The position numbers and the translations under genes were made by a program. The notes below the pieces were generated by a model that did no database searches, was not told where the DNA came from, and was given only the letters and a program-made list of their open reading frames with translations. A DNA stretch of 64,000 nucleotides from Ensifer aridi (GTDB lineage Bacteria; Pseudomonadota; Alphaproteobacteria; Rhizobiales; Rhizobiaceae), in assembly GCF_002078505.1 (NCBI RefSeq), contig NZ_LUAV01000012.1:267134-331133 (forward strand), in the 5' to 3' direction. This document shows, piece by piece, positions 1 through 8,593 of the stretch (its first letter is position 1; each line of letters opens with the position of its first letter).

Positions 1-79
1 TTGCTGCATGTTTTTGTCCTTGAATCGGGTACGATTTAAGGAGACATGCAATAGCGCCTGCGAGCCGACCGTGAAGAGG

Positions 80-100
80 TATGTCAACAAAGCTGACATA
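80..100. promoter_or_regulatory. Probable operator of the adjacent marR gene
   Basis: A perfect inverted repeat, TATGTCA-N7-TGACATA, lies about 50 bp upstream of the MarR-family start codon. Its size and dyad symmetry fit a site for a MarR dimer, and its position suggests autoregulation. Binding by this protein is inferred. Confidence 0.55.
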
Positions 101-150
101 CTTTATGATATGTTGCGCAAATCGCAATTCGATCGAAAGGAAATAACCGC

Positions 151-630
151 GTGGCGGGCCAATCCAACAAGAGCCAAGAGGTTAGCGAAGGCGCCGGAGA
201 GGACGAAGACACGATCGACTTCGAGATCATCGAATTGCTCTTCTTCGCCTATCGCGACTTCACCAGCGATCCGGACGCCATTCTCGAAAAGAGCGGATTC
301 GGCCGCGCGCACCATCGTGTCGTGCATTTCGTCGACCGCGAACCCGGCATGACCGTCGCCGACCTGCTCGACACGCTGAAAATCACCAAGCAGAGCCTCG
401 CCCGTGTCCTCAAGCAACTGATCGATTCCGGCTACATCCGCCAGGTTACCGGGCCGGAAGACAGGCGGCAGCGCATGCTTTACACAACGAAGGAGGGCAA
501 GGCGTTGGCGCGGGCGCTTGCCGAGCCACAGTCCCGCCGCATAGCCGATGCATTGGCAAAGGCTGGTCCGGGCGCGCGTGACACGGTGAAGCGGTTTCTT
601 GCCAATATGAGGAACAGCACCGCGGAATGA
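151..630 (+). CDS. MarR family winged-helix transcriptional regulator
   Basis: A 159-residue DNA-binding protein of the MarR family. After an acidic N-terminus it shows the winged helix: a recognition-helix region around TKQSLARVLKQLID and a wing GPEDRRQRML with the family's D-R signature. MarR proteins bind palindromes as dimers and usually repress. A GTG start is chosen because a purine-rich GAAAGGA site lies about 10 bp upstream and the conserved helices all follow. The inverted repeat at 80-100 is a likely autoregulatory operator. The downstream two-component genes on the same strand may be functionally linked. The ligand and targets are unknown. Confidence 0.88.
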   Translation: MAGQSNKSQEVSEGAGEDEDTIDFEIIELLFFAYRDFTSDPDAILEKSGFGRAHHRVVHFVDREPGMTVADLLDTLKITKQSLARVLKQLIDSGYIRQVTGPEDRRQRMLYTTKEGKALARALAEPQSRRIADALAKAGPGARDTVKRFLANMRNSTAE

Positions 631-736
631 CGGCAGGAATGAATCACGCTTATGATGGGGACCGTGTCGATCCGGATTTATCGTGATCGCGTGGGGGACG
701 GATTCGGGCTTTGCCCGCTATGAGGATTGTCGAGCG

Positions 737-1438
737 ATGATAGCAAAAGCGAGAGTCTCCGATGATGCTGCGCATCTTCTGATCGTCGACGACGACCGGC
801 GAATTCGCGACCTGCTCAACCGCTATCTGGTCGAACAGGGCTTTCGCGTGACGACTGCGGCGGATGCAGACGAGGCGCGGCGAAAGCTCACAGGACTCGA
901 TTTCGACCTGCTGATTGTCGACGTCATGATGCCGGGGGAAAGCGGCATCGCCTTGACGCAAAGCCTCCGGCAGATCAAGACGGTTCCGATCATCATGCTG
1001 ACGGCCCTGGCCGAGACGAATTCGCGCATCGAGGGCCTAGAAGCGGGGGCAGACGACTACCTGCCGAAGCCTTTTGAACCGCGCGAGCTCGTGCTCAGGA
1101 TCAACAACATCCTGCGCCGCAACCAGCCGACGCAGGCGCCGAAGGTCGACCAGGTCATCTTCGGTCCCTACACCTTCTCCGTCGTCCGCAAGGAGCTCCG
1201 CCGGGGAGCCGACCATATCCGGCTGACCGACCGCGAACAGGAGATCATGACGCTGTTTTCGCAGCGCGCCGGCGAGACCATTCCACGCCACGAGCTGATC
1301 GGCGACGATGCCGAGGTGGGCGAGCGGACGATCGACGTGCAGATCAACCGGCTGAGACGCAAGATCGAGGACGATCCCTCCAATCCGGTCTGGCTCCAGA
1401 CGGTTCGCGGCATCGGGTACCGGCTGAGCGTCGACTGA
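737..1438 (+). CDS. OmpR/PhoB-type response regulator
   Basis: A 233-residue two-component response regulator. The receiver domain (about 13-125) has the acidic pair in VDDDRR, phosphoacceptor Asp62 in VDVMMPG, Thr89 in MLTAL and Lys111 in LPKPF. The C-terminal winged helix (about 140-230) ends in the typical TVRGIGYRL. The ATG at 737 is preferred over an in-frame GTG at 683, because the receiver begins soon after it and the extra residues look non-conserved. It is followed after a repeat-containing gap by a histidine kinase, its probable partner. The signal and regulon are not evident. Confidence 0.9.
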   Translation: MIAKARVSDDAAHLLIVDDDRRIRDLLNRYLVEQGFRVTTAADADEARRKLTGLDFDLLIVDVMMPGESGIALTQSLRQIKTVPIIMLTALAETNSRIEGLEAGADDYLPKPFEPRELVLRINNILRRNQPTQAPKVDQVIFGPYTFSVVRKELRRGADHIRLTDREQEIMTLFSQRAGETIPRHELIGDDAEVGERTIDVQINRLRRKIEDDPSNPVWLQTVRGIGYRLSVD

Positions 1439-1524
1439 GCAAGGAGTGCAGCGATCGCCGGCATCGATTAGAGCTTGACGGGAGACGGCCGGAAAACCGC
1501 TTCACAGCTTCCGTCATGGCGCTC

Positions 1525-1628
1525 TAAAGCGCGCCGCGTTCAATCGAATTCGTGCGTCGCGCTCTAGGTCTTTGTTTTTGTGCATGTCGTCATCCCAAAA
1601 CCGCTGCACACTTTTGGGCGACATGCAC
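1525..1628. repeat. RIME1-like intergenic element with two palindromes
   Basis: About 104 bp holding two successive palindromes. The first has arms agcgcgccgc (1528-1537) and gcgtcgcgct (1554-1563). The second has arms gtgcatgtcg...cccaaaa (1580-1600) and ttttgggcgacatgcac (1612-1628). The size and two-palindrome layout match the Rhizobium-specific intergenic mosaic element as I remember it. It sits between the response regulator and the kinase and could fold in their mRNA. Confidence 0.7.
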
Positions 1629-1666
1629 TAACATACGGAACTCTTTCGACAGACGACGCAGGACCA

Positions 1667-3049
1667 ATGGCAAGCTTTGACAGCCTCAGGCGCGAAGGAA
1701 CGAGTGCCGCGGACGGTGCCTGGAGAAGGGTGATCCGCTGGCTGCGACGCCGCCTGCCTATGGGGCTTTACGCGCGCTCGCTGCTGATCGTCGTCATCCC
1801 GATGGTTCTGCTGCAGTCGGTCGTCGCCTTCGTCTTCATGGAGCGGCACTGGCAGCTCGTGACGCAACGCCTCTCGTCCGCGGTGACCAACGACATCGCT
1901 GCGATCGTCGACCTGATCACCACCTTCCCGCGGGAAGGCGACATCGACCAGATCGTCCGCATCGCCCGCGAGCAGCTGGACCTCAATATCAGCGTCGAGC
2001 CCGGCGGCGAACTGCCGCCGCCGCGTCCGAAACCGTTCTTCGAAATTCTCGACCAGATCCTCAGCGAGGAGATTTCGAACCAGATCCGTCGTCCGTTCTG
2101 GATCGACACCGTCGGCCAGTCGAAGATCGTCGAGATCCGCATCAAGCTCGAGGACGGCCGCATACTCAGGGTCTATGCCCGACGCAATCAGGCCTATGCC
2201 TCGAACACCCACATTTTCCTCGTCTGGATGGTCGGCGCCTCGCTGGTTCTGCTGACTATCGCGATCCTCTTCCTGCGCGGACAGATCAGGCCGATCCTGG
2301 CGCTGGCGAGTGCGGCCGAGAGCTTCGGCAAGGGCCAGAAGATCGATGATTTCGCACCGCGGGGCGCGGACGAGATCCGTCGCGCCGGTCTCGCCTTTAT
2401 CCTGATGCGCGAGCGCATCGAGCGCCAGATCGAGCAGCGTACCGCGATGCTGACAGGCGTCAGCCATGATCTGAGAACGATCCTCACCCGCTTCAAGCTG
2501 CAGCTTGCGCTCTCCGGCAACAATCCGGACCTCGAAAACCTCAATCAGGATGTCGAGGATATGCAGAACATGCTGGAAGGCTATCTCGCCTTCGCTCGCG
2601 GCGAGGCGGAAGAGGATGTCGGCCGGCTGAAGCTCAGCGACCTGATGGCACGGCTTGCGGCAGAGGCCGAGCTCTACGGCAAGACCCTGACCACCTCTAT
2701 CGAGGGCGAGGACGAGATTCACGTGCGGCCGAACGCCTTCACCCGGCTGATCTCCAACCTGGCATCAAATGCCTATCGCTATGCGAATACCGTACGGATC
2801 GAAGCCCGGCATAGCGCGAAATGGCTGATCATCACGGTCGATGACGACGGGCCGGGCATTCCGGAGCGGTCGCGCGAGGACGTATTCAAGCCGTTCTTCC
2901 GCCTCGATGAAGCGCGCAATCTCGACAGCTCCGGCACCGGCCTCGGTCTCGCGGTCGCCCGCGATATCGCCCGCAGCCACGGCGGCAATGTCACGCTCGG
3001 AGACAGCCCGCTCGGCGGCCTGCGCGCGACGGTGCGCGTTCCGACGTGA
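1667..3049 (+). CDS. EnvZ-like membrane sensor histidine kinase
   Basis: A 460-residue sensor kinase, the likely partner of the preceding OmpR-type regulator. Two membrane segments (near residues 34-54 and about 185-205) flank a periplasmic domain. A HAMP region follows, then the phosphoacceptor His267 in SHDLRTILTR, an N-box (LISNLASNAYRYA) and ATP-lid motifs DDDGPGIP and GTGLGLAV. The usual H-box Pro (HDLRTP) is Ile here. The ATG at 1667 has AGGA just upstream and removes a 29-residue extension that would read through the palindromic repeat. The sensed signal is unknown. Confidence 0.88.
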   Translation: MASFDSLRREGTSAADGAWRRVIRWLRRRLPMGLYARSLLIVVIPMVLLQSVVAFVFMERHWQLVTQRLSSAVTNDIAAIVDLITTFPREGDIDQIVRIAREQLDLNISVEPGGELPPPRPKPFFEILDQILSEEISNQIRRPFWIDTVGQSKIVEIRIKLEDGRILRVYARRNQAYASNTHIFLVWMVGASLVLLTIAILFLRGQIRPILALASAAESFGKGQKIDDFAPRGADEIRRAGLAFILMRERIERQIEQRTAMLTGVSHDLRTILTRFKLQLALSGNNPDLENLNQDVEDMQNMLEGYLAFARGEAEEDVGRLKLSDLMARLAAEAELYGKTLTTSIEGEDEIHVRPNAFTRLISNLASNAYRYANTVRIEARHSAKWLIITVDDDGPGIPERSREDVFKPFFRLDEARNLDSSGTGLGLAVARDIARSHGGNVTLGDSPLGGLRATVRVPT

Positions 3050-3129
3050 TGAGCAAGCTGGGCCGAAGCGCGTCAGATCGATTCATGCGGCGCTTTCCCA
3101 AAGCCACTGCGCACTCTGGCCGATATGCG

Positions 3130-3693
3130 TCAACGCGAATAGGTCGAGATGAAGCCGCGCTGTTTATTGAAACGGTGCCAGGCATCGATCCTGCGCGGAT
3201 GGCGGGCGCGCATCGCATCGAGCGGCACAAGCAGCCGGCCCTGCCGGCCAAGCGCCTCGTCGAGGATCTCGACGATGCGACGGTTCGGCCAAGGCTTGCG
3301 AGTGATGGTGAGAAGCGCCGCGAAAGCTTCCTCCTCACTGCCGGCGCCCAACTGATGCGCGATCAGGCAATATGCAAAGGCAGTCGACCGGCTGACGCCC
3401 GCGTGGCAGTGCACGAGGATTCGGCTCGAGCGATCGTCGGCGACGGGCCTCAGCGCCTCGAAAGTCTCCAAGACGAGGTCGGGGAAATGCGGCGTCGCGA
3501 CGGCATTTTCCTGATCGCGTATGCGCACGACGCGGTGGTTCGCATCGATGATGACGGGCACGTCGTCATCCGACAGTTCCGGGTCGAGAAGGGAAAGGAC
3601 GTGGCTCGCCCGCCACTCGCGCGCGGCCTCGGCGGCTCGGTAGCGGCACGAGACCTTGACACGTTCGGAAATCGGATCACCGCTTGAGGTCAT
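3130..3693 (-). CDS. Tyrosine/dual-specificity phosphatase-like protein
   Basis: A 187-residue cytoplasmic protein with the cysteine-phosphatase signature HCHAGVSRST: nucleophile Cys96 and phosphate-binding Arg102. The surrounding region resembles rhizobial 'tyrosine phosphatase family' proteins. It starts 6 bp after the csaA stop, so the two probably form an operon. It converges on the histidine kinase gene, with about 80 bp between the stops. Activity on phosphotyrosine or another phosphoester is inferred from the motif; the substrate is unknown. Confidence 0.75.
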   Translation of the reverse strand: MTSSGDPISERVKVSCRYRAAEAAREWRASHVLSLLDPELSDDDVPVIIDANHRVVRIRDQENAVATPHFPDLVLETFEALRPVADDRSSRILVHCHAGVSRSTAFAYCLIAHQLGAGSEEEAFAALLTITRKPWPNRRIVEILDEALGRQGRLLVPLDAMRARHPRRIDAWHRFNKQRGFISTYSR

Positions 3694-3699
3694 GGCGTT

Positions 3700-4041
3700 T
3701 CACATCAGCTTCCTGCCGTTCGGAACCGGCTTTTCGGCGGCAGCCAGCACGATCGCGCCGGCCTCGTCTTCAAAGCCGAGCGTCAGCACCTCGGAGCGGA
3801 CTGGGCCGATCTGGCGCGGCGGGAAATTGACGACGCCCAGCACCTGTCTGCCGACGAGATCCTCCGGCTTGTAATGCACAGTGATCTGGGCGGATGACTT
3901 TTTTATGCCGATCTCCGGGCCGAAATCGATCTTCAGCTTGTAGGCAGGCTTGCGCGCTTCCGGAAAGACCTCGGCCTCGATGATCGTGCCGACGCGAATA
4001 TCGACGCGTGCGAAATCAGCGAAATCAATGACTTCCGACAT
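3700..4041 (-). CDS. csaA: CsaA-type tRNA-binding-domain chaperone
   Basis: A 113-residue protein consisting of a single tRNA-binding/OB-fold domain. It has the family landmarks [11 protein letters not shown] near the N-terminus and [20 protein letters not shown] towards the C-terminus. CsaA proteins are dimeric and are reported to have export-related chaperone activity. The chosen ATG has CGAGGAA a few bases upstream; a longer upstream frame would run into the LysR gene. It lies between the LysR gene (37 bp upstream) and the phosphatase gene, all on the same strand. Confidence 0.88.
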   Translation of the reverse strand: MSEVIDFADFARVDIRVGTIIEAEVFPEARKPAYKLKIDFGPEIGIKKSSAQITVHYKPEDLVGRQVLGVVNFPPRQIGPVRSEVLTLGFEDEAGAIVLAAAEKPVPNGRKLM

Positions 4042-4078
4042 GGCTATTCCTCGCTGAGAACCTCTGAGCGCGTCTGAC

Positions 4079-5035
4079 TTAACGCATCGCGCCGGATTCC
4101 GGAAGACTGCCGGCTGTGACCTCCTCCTCCATGCCGGCACTGTTCCACCACGGACGCGCAAACTGTTCGACGAGGAAATCGACGAAGACGCGCACGCGCG
4201 GCGAAAGAAACCGCCGGTGCGGATAGACCACGCTGATCGGCTCGGCTTCGGCACGGTTGCACTCGGTGAGCACTGGCTTCAAGCGTCCGGCTCTGATGTC
4301 CGGCCCGACGAGCATGTCCGAAAGCCGCACGATCCCCATCCCGGCGAGCGCAAGCCGGCGCAGGGCTTCGGTGCTACTGGCCTCGATGGAGCTACGGATG
4401 CGCATCGCCCGATGACCACTGGCTTCGTCGAACTCCCACACGTTGAGGCCGCCGCGAGAGGTAATGCCGAGGCAAACATGCTTCAGGAGGTCGTCGGGCT
4501 TCTCAGGGGTGCCATGACGCTCAAGATAGTCCGGGGCTGCGCAAATGATCCGCCGATTAGGGGCAAGGCGGCGCGTGACGAGCGTGGAATCTCCTTGCGC
4601 GGCCACACGCACCGCCACGTCCGCATCGCCATTCACAAGATCGACGATCGCATCGGTGAAATCCAGTTCGAGCTCGATTGCTGGATAGCGCCCGATGAAC
4701 ACCGGCAGCATCGGCACGATCAGCCGATGGCCGAAAGCACTTGGAAGGCTGACACGCAATCGGCCGCGCGGCTCGGCGCCCGGCTGAATCGCCAGTTCGG
4801 CCTCCTCCATATCGCCGAGAATACGCCGGACCGACTCGGCATAAGAATTGCCTTCGGTTGTGAGGCTGATGCTGCGGGTCGAGCGTTGCAACAGCCGTAC
4901 GCCGAGCCGGGCCTCGAGCCGGCCGATGATTTTGCTGACGGCCGACGGCGTCATTCTCAATCGTCGGGCAGCCGCCGAGAAGTCCCCCTCTTCGACGACA
5001 GCAAGAAACACCGTCATCGCCTCCTGTCGATCCAT
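4079..5035 (-). CDS. LysR family transcriptional regulator
   Basis: A 318-residue LysR-type regulator. The N-terminal winged helix-turn-helix (about 1-60) contains the [20 protein letters not shown] region, and a periplasmic-binding-protein-like effector domain follows to about residue 295. LysR proteins act as tetramers and often control a divergent neighbour, but no convincing divergent gene is seen upstream. Its 3' end is only 37 bp from csaA on the same strand, so cotranscription with csaA and the phosphatase is possible. Effector and targets are unknown. Confidence 0.9.
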   Translation of the reverse strand: MDRQEAMTVFLAVVEEGDFSAAARRLRMTPSAVSKIIGRLEARLGVRLLQRSTRSISLTTEGNSYAESVRRILGDMEEAELAIQPGAEPRGRLRVSLPSAFGHRLIVPMLPVFIGRYPAIELELDFTDAIVDLVNGDADVAVRVAAQGDSTLVTRRLAPNRRIICAAPDYLERHGTPEKPDDLLKHVCLGITSRGGLNVWEFDEASGHRAMRIRSSIEASSTEALRRLALAGMGIVRLSDMLVGPDIRAGRLKPVLTECNRAEAEPISVVYPHRRFLSPRVRVFVDFLVEQFARPWWNSAGMEEEVTAGSLPESGAMR

Positions 5036-5363
5036 GCCATCTATTCCGTTTCGTCACAGATAAAAGGAAAGCAATACGGATTATCGCGATGAAAGATAAG
5101 CTCTACCGTCCGCTGGAATCGTCAGCCAAGGTGAGAGCAATGACCGAACAAGGCCCTGAAATTCCGGACAGCCAACAGCTTCATGCGCTGGCACGGCGCC
5201 AGCGCAACGCTGCCATCGGCCACTTCTGTCGTCTGGCGATGCGCAAGGCGCTCCAGCTCTTGTTCAGACGCGAACCGTCCCACCGGCGCGATCCGCCGGG
5301 CCAAAGACGGACCGCGGCGGCTGACCAGCGAGCAAGACCAGTTCATCGGCCACCTGCGGAATC
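5036..5363. other. Gap between the LysR gene and proC; doubtful small ORF
   Basis: A 328 bp region without a confident gene. An open frame on the plus strand starts with ATG at 5089. Its first ~60 codons give a basic, amphipathic sequence (QQLHALARRQRNAAIGHFC) resembling small basic rhizobial proteins, but the frame runs on into the 3' end of proC on the opposite strand. If real, the gene is shorter or frameshifted. The region must also hold the LysR promoter. Confidence 0.3.
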
Positions 5364-6188
5364 CTATTCGGAGCCGGCCAATTCCTCGGCGCGCTTGCGC
5401 GCAGCCGCAATGGCCTTGTCGAAGAGTGGCTGCATGCCGTCGTCCGCCATCAATATCGCCAGCGCGGCAGCCGTGGTTCCGCCCGGTGAGGTGACGTTCT
5501 GGCGTAGGCGCGCGGCATCGTCGGGGGACTGATGGAGGAGTTCACCAGCCCCCGCGACGGTTTCCCGAGCAAGTCGCATGGCAAGGTCCGCCTCGAGGCC
5601 GAGCTTGCGCCCTGCCTCGGCCATGCACTCGACGAGATAAAAGACATAAGCCGGGCCGCTGCCGGAAACGGCGGTCACCGCATCGATATCCGCTTCGGTT
5701 TGAACCCACTCGACAGGGCCGCTGACCTTCAGGAGGTCATGCACGAGCCCGCGCTGCGCCTCAGTCACCCGAGCGTTGGCAAAGGCGCCCGTAACACCAC
5801 GGCCGATCATTGCCGGGGTATTTGGCATGGCGCGCACGATTGACGCCGCGCCAAGATGGCGCTCGATGAAGCCGAGCGTCTTGCCTGCGGCAACGGAGAC
5901 GATCACGGTCCCGGGACCGACGAGGCCCTTGAGCGGCGGCAGCGCCGCCTCCATGATCTGGGGCTTCACGGCAAGAAAGATGACCCCCGCCTCGATTCCT
6001 TCGGGAGCGGATGCCGCGTGGCGCACGCCCTTATCGGCAATCAGCTTCGCCATCACCGGCGATGGAGCCGGGTCGACGACGAGGACATCGCTACTCGGGA
6101 CGCCGCTCTTCAGCCAGCCGCCGAGCATCGCTCCGCCCATATTGCCAGCGCCGACGAGAACGATCGGACCCGATAGGGACACGCTCAT
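5364..6188 (-). CDS. proC: Pyrroline-5-carboxylate reductase
   Basis: A 274-residue enzyme of normal length for ProC, which reduces pyrroline-5-carboxylate to proline with NAD(P)H in the last step of proline synthesis. The N-terminus has a Rossmann motif (IVLVGAGNMGGAMLGGW). Further conserved blocks are VRAMPNTPAMIGRG and, in the C-terminal domain, AVSGSGPAYVFYLVE and NVTSPGGTTAAAL. The ATG lies 1 bp after the stop of the upstream ybjN-like gene, which supports both this start and an operon. Confidence 0.95.
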   Translation of the reverse strand: MSVSLSGPIVLVGAGNMGGAMLGGWLKSGVPSSDVLVVDPAPSPVMAKLIADKGVRHAASAPEGIEAGVIFLAVKPQIMEAALPPLKGLVGPGTVIVSVAAGKTLGFIERHLGAASIVRAMPNTPAMIGRGVTGAFANARVTEAQRGLVHDLLKVSGPVEWVQTEADIDAVTAVSGSGPAYVFYLVECMAEAGRKLGLEADLAMRLARETVAGAGELLHQSPDDAARLRQNVTSPGGTTAAALAILMADDGMQPLFDKAIAAARKRAEELAGSE

Positions 6189-6189
6189 C

Positions 6190-6690
6190 TCATGCTTCCC
6201 CCATAGTCTCGAACAGCACCGCGTCCACGGCGCGCTGCGCATCCATGCCGGACCAGACGACGAACTGAAATGCCTGGAAATAGGATTCACAGGCATCGAG
6301 CGCATTCGACAACAAGACCTCGACCTGCTGGTTCGTGGGCTCGGCGCCGCCGGCAAGCAGCAGAGATTGACGGAAAATGATGACCTCTTCTTGGCGCCAG
6401 AGGTCGAAATGTCCCATCAGCACCTGGCCGTTGATGTGTGACAGGAGGCGGATCACCTCGTTGACGCGGCTGTCGGGCACTTTGATATCGAAGGCGCAAG
6501 CGAGATGCAGCGCCTCGAACTCCTCCATCCAGGAGAAGGAAACATGATAGTCCGCCCACTTGCCCTCGACGGTCATGGCAATCTCGTCTTCGCCGGATCG
6601 TTCGAAAGACCAATCGTTGTTGGCGGCGACGAACTCGATCATATCGACCGGGTTGGACTGGCGCTCGACTTCCATTTCCAAGAGGCTCAT
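6190..6690 (-). CDS. YbjN domain protein
   Basis: A 166-residue cytoplasmic protein made of one YbjN-like domain, with conserved features such as KWADYHVSFSWMEE and HFDLWRQEEVIIFRQ. The YbjN fold resembles type III secretion chaperones, and the family's function is not settled. It is immediately upstream of proC (1 bp between stop and start), a pairing common in Rhizobiales as I recall. A ~480 bp non-coding region rich in inverted repeats lies upstream. Confidence 0.82.
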   Translation of the reverse strand: MSLLEMEVERQSNPVDMIEFVAANNDWSFERSGEDEIAMTVEGKWADYHVSFSWMEEFEALHLACAFDIKVPDSRVNEVIRLLSHINGQVLMGHFDLWRQEEVIIFRQSLLLAGGAEPTNQQVEVLLSNALDACESYFQAFQFVVWSGMDAQRAVDAVLFETMGEA

Positions 6691-7169
6691 GCATCACCCT
6701 AAAGGCGCGGCATAGGCGCGCATAGTCACGCTCACAGGACGCAACGCTGCAAACCCAATACCGGATACGGACACTATGATTTCTGGACCCGCCACTATCC
6801 TGACTTACTTACCCTGCCCGGAGCTTGCGTGATCCGTTTCGAATCATCATTTAAAATCAGTCTATAACGGCAGAGTCAGCGTGCCAGCCCCTGCGCCAAA
6901 AAATTGCGAGCGAAGAAGGCAGGACGCCCTGCGATTTTGATTCAGGACGGGTGCTTAAACGACTCTGCCGTAAGGATTTTTTGGCAGTGTCCACAGGTGG
7001 AAAACTTTTGAAGTTTACTAGGCGTCAAAGCAAAAGAGGAAAGCGCGGCGGGATCTCGGCCGAAGGAGTCGCTTAGCCGCCGAGATCGCTATATCCGCAT
7101 GCGCCGGAACCGCGCGTAGCGCGGCCCGGATTCAGATTGTCGCCGCCGCAGGGGACGACCTCTACACTG
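6691..7169. other. Intergenic region with several inverted repeats
   Basis: No protein gene is seen in 479 bp. It holds the long-range 11 bp inverted repeat described at 6867-6971. It also has a 9 bp repeat gatctcggc/gccgagatc (7052-7060 and 7079-7087) and a tight hairpin ccgcgc-gta-gcgcgg (7110-7124). The last two lie just downstream of the minus-strand UbiK-like gene and could act in its termination, although no T-run follows. The ybjN-proC promoter must also lie here. Confidence 0.5.
6867..6971. ncRNA. Candidate structured non-coding RNA
   Basis: A perfect 11 bp inverted repeat, acggcagagtc/gactctgccgt, closes a ~105 nt segment. Inside, further helices can be stacked: AGC/GCT, CCTG/CAGG, CAAAA/TTTTG and a terminal hairpin gcagg-acgcc-cctgc (6919-6932). 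The result is an extended rod. TTTTTT follows at 6977-6982 on the plus strand. I could not find a good promoter on either strand, so orientation and expression are open; it might also be a long regulatory hairpin or a repeat. It does not match SRP RNA or tmRNA. Confidence 0.35.
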
Positions 7170-7451
7170 CTACTTGCCGGTGGTGCCGGCTATCGGCCCT
7201 GCCGTAGCAAGGCGCGCCTCCAGTGCCTCGATACGGGCAAGCAGAGCATCGTTTTCGTCCCGCGCCTTCGCGGCCATCTCCTTGACGGCCTCGAACTCCT
7301 CGCGCTTGACAACATCGAGAGAGTTCAGCCAGTTTTCGGCCTGGGCGCGAAATGCCGCCTCGACCTCGCGCCGCACGCCCTGGGCCGCGCCCGCGGCATC
7401 CGTCATCAGTCTTGCGAGATCGTCGAGAATGCGGTTGGCCCCTGTGCTCAT
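7170..7451 (-). CDS. ubiK: UbiK/BMFP-type accessory factor
   Basis: A 93-residue, mostly helical protein with an N-terminal amphipathic segment and a C-terminal coiled coil (about 50-85, EEFEAVKEMAAKARDENDAL then LLARIEALEARL). This is the layout of the BMFP/YqiC/UbiK family. In Escherichia coli UbiK assists the ubiquinone biosynthesis complex and associates with membranes. The ATG is chosen for GGAG 9 bp upstream; a longer frame would add about 50 non-conserved residues. It is transcribed divergently from lgt. The symbol rests on family resemblance only. Confidence 0.7.
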   Translation of the reverse strand: MSTGANRILDDLARLMTDAAGAAQGVRREVEAAFRAQAENWLNSLDVVKREEFEAVKEMAAKARDENDALLARIEALEARLATAGPIAGTTGK

Positions 7452-7612
7452 CGTTCCGGTCTCCATTTCAGTCCCGCCACCCGCGGCGGGCCTCATGTTT
7501 TCAGGTAGGATTCTCGAACAAAGGATGCAAGGGAAATAAGAGCGCCATGCCATTGCGGGTTCGTCGAATCGCTCCTGATTCAAGGGACAAAAACGTTCAG
7601 CAATCAAAAGTG

Positions 7613-7658
7613 CTGCAGCGAACCCCTATGCGTCCGAAAAGACGCATAAGCTTGTAAG
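7613..7658. repeat. Palindromic intergenic repeat (tatgcgtc/gacgcata type)
   Basis: A hairpin with arms tatgcgtc (7627-7634) and gacgcata (7641-7648), flanked by an imperfect outer pair ctgcagc/gcttgtaag. It resembles the element at 57661-57704 and matches a short palindromic family I recognise from Sinorhizobium intergenic regions. It lies between the divergent ubiK-like and lgt genes. Confidence 0.6.
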
Positions 7659-7735
7659 AGCCGGGGGCGGCTTGACCCGGTCGGATTCGATCGCCATGTT
7701 CCGCCGAAACAATCGGCCCGGCACGAGACAAGACC

Positions 7736-8581
7736 TTGGAAACGATCGCGACCCGCCTTTCCATTCTCCCCTTCCCCGACATCGACCCGGTGATCTTCAC
7801 GATCGGGCCGCTTGCCGTCCATTGGTACGGCCTAGCCTATGTCGCGGGCATCCTCCTAGGCTGGTTCTATGCACGGCGCATCGTTCAGAACGCTTCGCTC
7901 TGGCACAAGGGCACGCCCGCCTTCACTCCGGAGCAGCTCGATGATTTCCTGCTCTGGGCAGCCGGCGGCATCGTGCTTGGCGGGCGCATCGGCTATATCC
8001 TCTTTTATGATCTTGGCTCGGTTATCGAGAATCCGATCCGCGCGGTCGAGATCTGGAATGGCGGCATGTCCTTCCATGGCGGCTTGCTCGGCACCACACT
8101 GGCGATCATCGTCTTCGCCCGCAAAAACGCGATACCCCTCTGGAGCCTGTTCGATGTCGTGGCCGCCGTCGTGCCTATCGGCCTCTTCTTCGGCCGCATC
8201 GCGAATTTCATCAACGGCGAACTCTGGGGGCGCCTGTCGTCGATGCCCTGGGCGATTGTCTTTCCGACCGGAGGGCCCTTTGCCCGCCACCCGAGTCAGC
8301 TCTACGAGGCGGCACTCGAGGGTCTGTTGCTCCTCTCCCTGCTCGCCTATTTCGTCTATCGCCGCAAAGCCTTGAAAACGCCTGGCCTTGTCACCGGCAT
8401 CTTCGTCTGCGGCTATGCCGCAAGCCGCATTTTCGTCGAATTCTTCCGCGAACCGGATGCGCAGATCGGCTATCTTGCCGGCGGCTGGCTGACCATGGGC
8501 ATGGTGCTTTCGCTGCCGATGGCCTTGGCAGGAATCTGGGCCATTGCGCGGGCGCGCCGGGCGGCAGCCGCCGCGGCATAA
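7736..8581 (+). CDS. lgt: Prolipoprotein diacylglyceryl transferase
   Basis: A 281-residue multi-spanning inner-membrane enzyme that transfers diacylglycerol from phosphatidylglycerol to the lipobox cysteine of prolipoproteins. Family signatures are visible: [42 protein letters not shown] and RHPSQLYEA. The start appears to be TTG; it gives the expected N-terminus, and there is no suitable in-frame ATG before the first membrane segment. It begins a same-strand cluster with a methyltransferase and pgeF. Confidence 0.93.
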   Translation: METIATRLSILPFPDIDPVIFTIGPLAVHWYGLAYVAGILLGWFYARRIVQNASLWHKGTPAFTPEQLDDFLLWAAGGIVLGGRIGYILFYDLGSVIENPIRAVEIWNGGMSFHGGLLGTTLAIIVFARKNAIPLWSLFDVVAAVVPIGLFFGRIANFINGELWGRLSSMPWAIVFPTGGPFARHPSQLYEAALEGLLLLSLLAYFVYRRKALKTPGLVTGIFVCGYAASRIFVEFFREPDAQIGYLAGGWLTMGMVLSLPMALAGIWAIARARRAAAAAA

Positions 8582-8593
8582 TTGGACGGATGC

